A stretch of DNA of 23,463 nt, from contig JBKBMT010000044.1 in assembly GCA_046295655.1 (NCBI GenBank), forward strand, positions 1 to 23,463, in the 5' to 3' direction. Positions within the stretch are counted from its first letter, which is position 1. Every line of letters starts with the position of its first letter. Below, piece by piece: positions 23,420 through 23,463 of the stretch. This DNA comes from JBKBMT01 sp046295655. GTDB taxonomy: Bacteria > Pseudomonadota > Alphaproteobacteria > Rhodobacterales > Rhodobacteraceae. Below the pieces are notes generated by a model that made no database searches, was not told the origin of the DNA, and was given only the letters and a program-made list of their open reading frames with translations. A program made the position numbers and the translations under genes.

Positions 23420-23463
23420 ATGACGCTGCCGGCGAGCGACGAAAACGAAACGCCGAAGGCACC
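23420..23463 (+). CDS. rnpA: Probable ribonuclease P protein component RnpA, N-terminal start only
   Basis: An ATG at 23420 opens a frame (MTLPASDENETPKA) that runs off the right edge. The assignment rests only on the near-universal rpmH-rnpA order. The visible 14 residues carry no RNase P motif, although an unconserved polar leader is common in this group. No clear Shine-Dalgarno is seen. GTG at 23414 is an in-frame alternative. The ATG at 23382 overlapping the rpmH stop leads to an early stop. Confidence 0.45.
   Translation, partial: MTLPASDENETPKA

Overview
This is a compact, high-GC stretch of an alphaproteobacterial chromosome. Protein family content and gene order (YidC starting MDDQNRN, yidC-MOSC-engB coupled by 4-bp overlaps, tamA-tamB, NspC with a carboxynorspermidine-dehydrogenase-like protein, YjbH/YjbF) point to the Rhodobacteraceae (Rhodobacter/Defluviimonas-like). 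No mobile element, CRISPR array, prophage or rRNA gene was seen. Genes fill almost the whole window and no gene-free stretch exceeds 300 bases.

Plus-strand half (1-15845). The window opens inside a GPH-type MFS transporter, followed by a DUF3833 protein and a short-chain dehydrogenase. These three look like the tail of the singlet-oxygen/furan-fatty-acid type operon known from Rhodobacter. Next come ttcA (tRNA 2-thiocytidine), whose ribosome binding site lies inside a long hairpin, and a membrane EAL phosphodiesterase with a decayed GGDEF domain. The yidC-MOSC-engB operon follows (membrane insertase, MOSC protein, ribosome-assembly GTPase). A two-gene alternative spermidine pathway is next (nspC and a carboxynorspermidine/carboxyspermidine dehydrogenase). 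Last is the tamA-tamB pair for outer-membrane/envelope biogenesis. tamB is split by a one-base frameshift at a run of five C near 14062.

Minus-strand half (15839-23034), read in transcription order from the right. It starts with a sensor histidine kinase that appears to begin at a CTG codon, then a tRNA-Arg(ACG) with its own promoter. Only 17 nt behind the tRNA lies an exopolysaccharide-type group: NAD-dependent epimerase, undecaprenyl-phosphate sugar-1-phosphate transferase, YjbH and the lipoprotein YjbF. These are joined by 4-bp overlaps or short gaps. A small exported Gly/Ser-rich protein, possibly a positional counterpart of YjbE/GfcA, follows and ends in a good hairpin terminator. A YihY/BrkB membrane protein comes last and converges on tamB with a 7-bp overlap.

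Right edge. rpmH (ribosomal protein L34, 44 aa) has a strong consensus-like promoter and is followed by the probable start of rnpA. rpmH-rnpA normally sits next to yidC in many bacteria. Here it lies about 17 kb beyond engB on the same strand, so the conserved block has been split and reordered.
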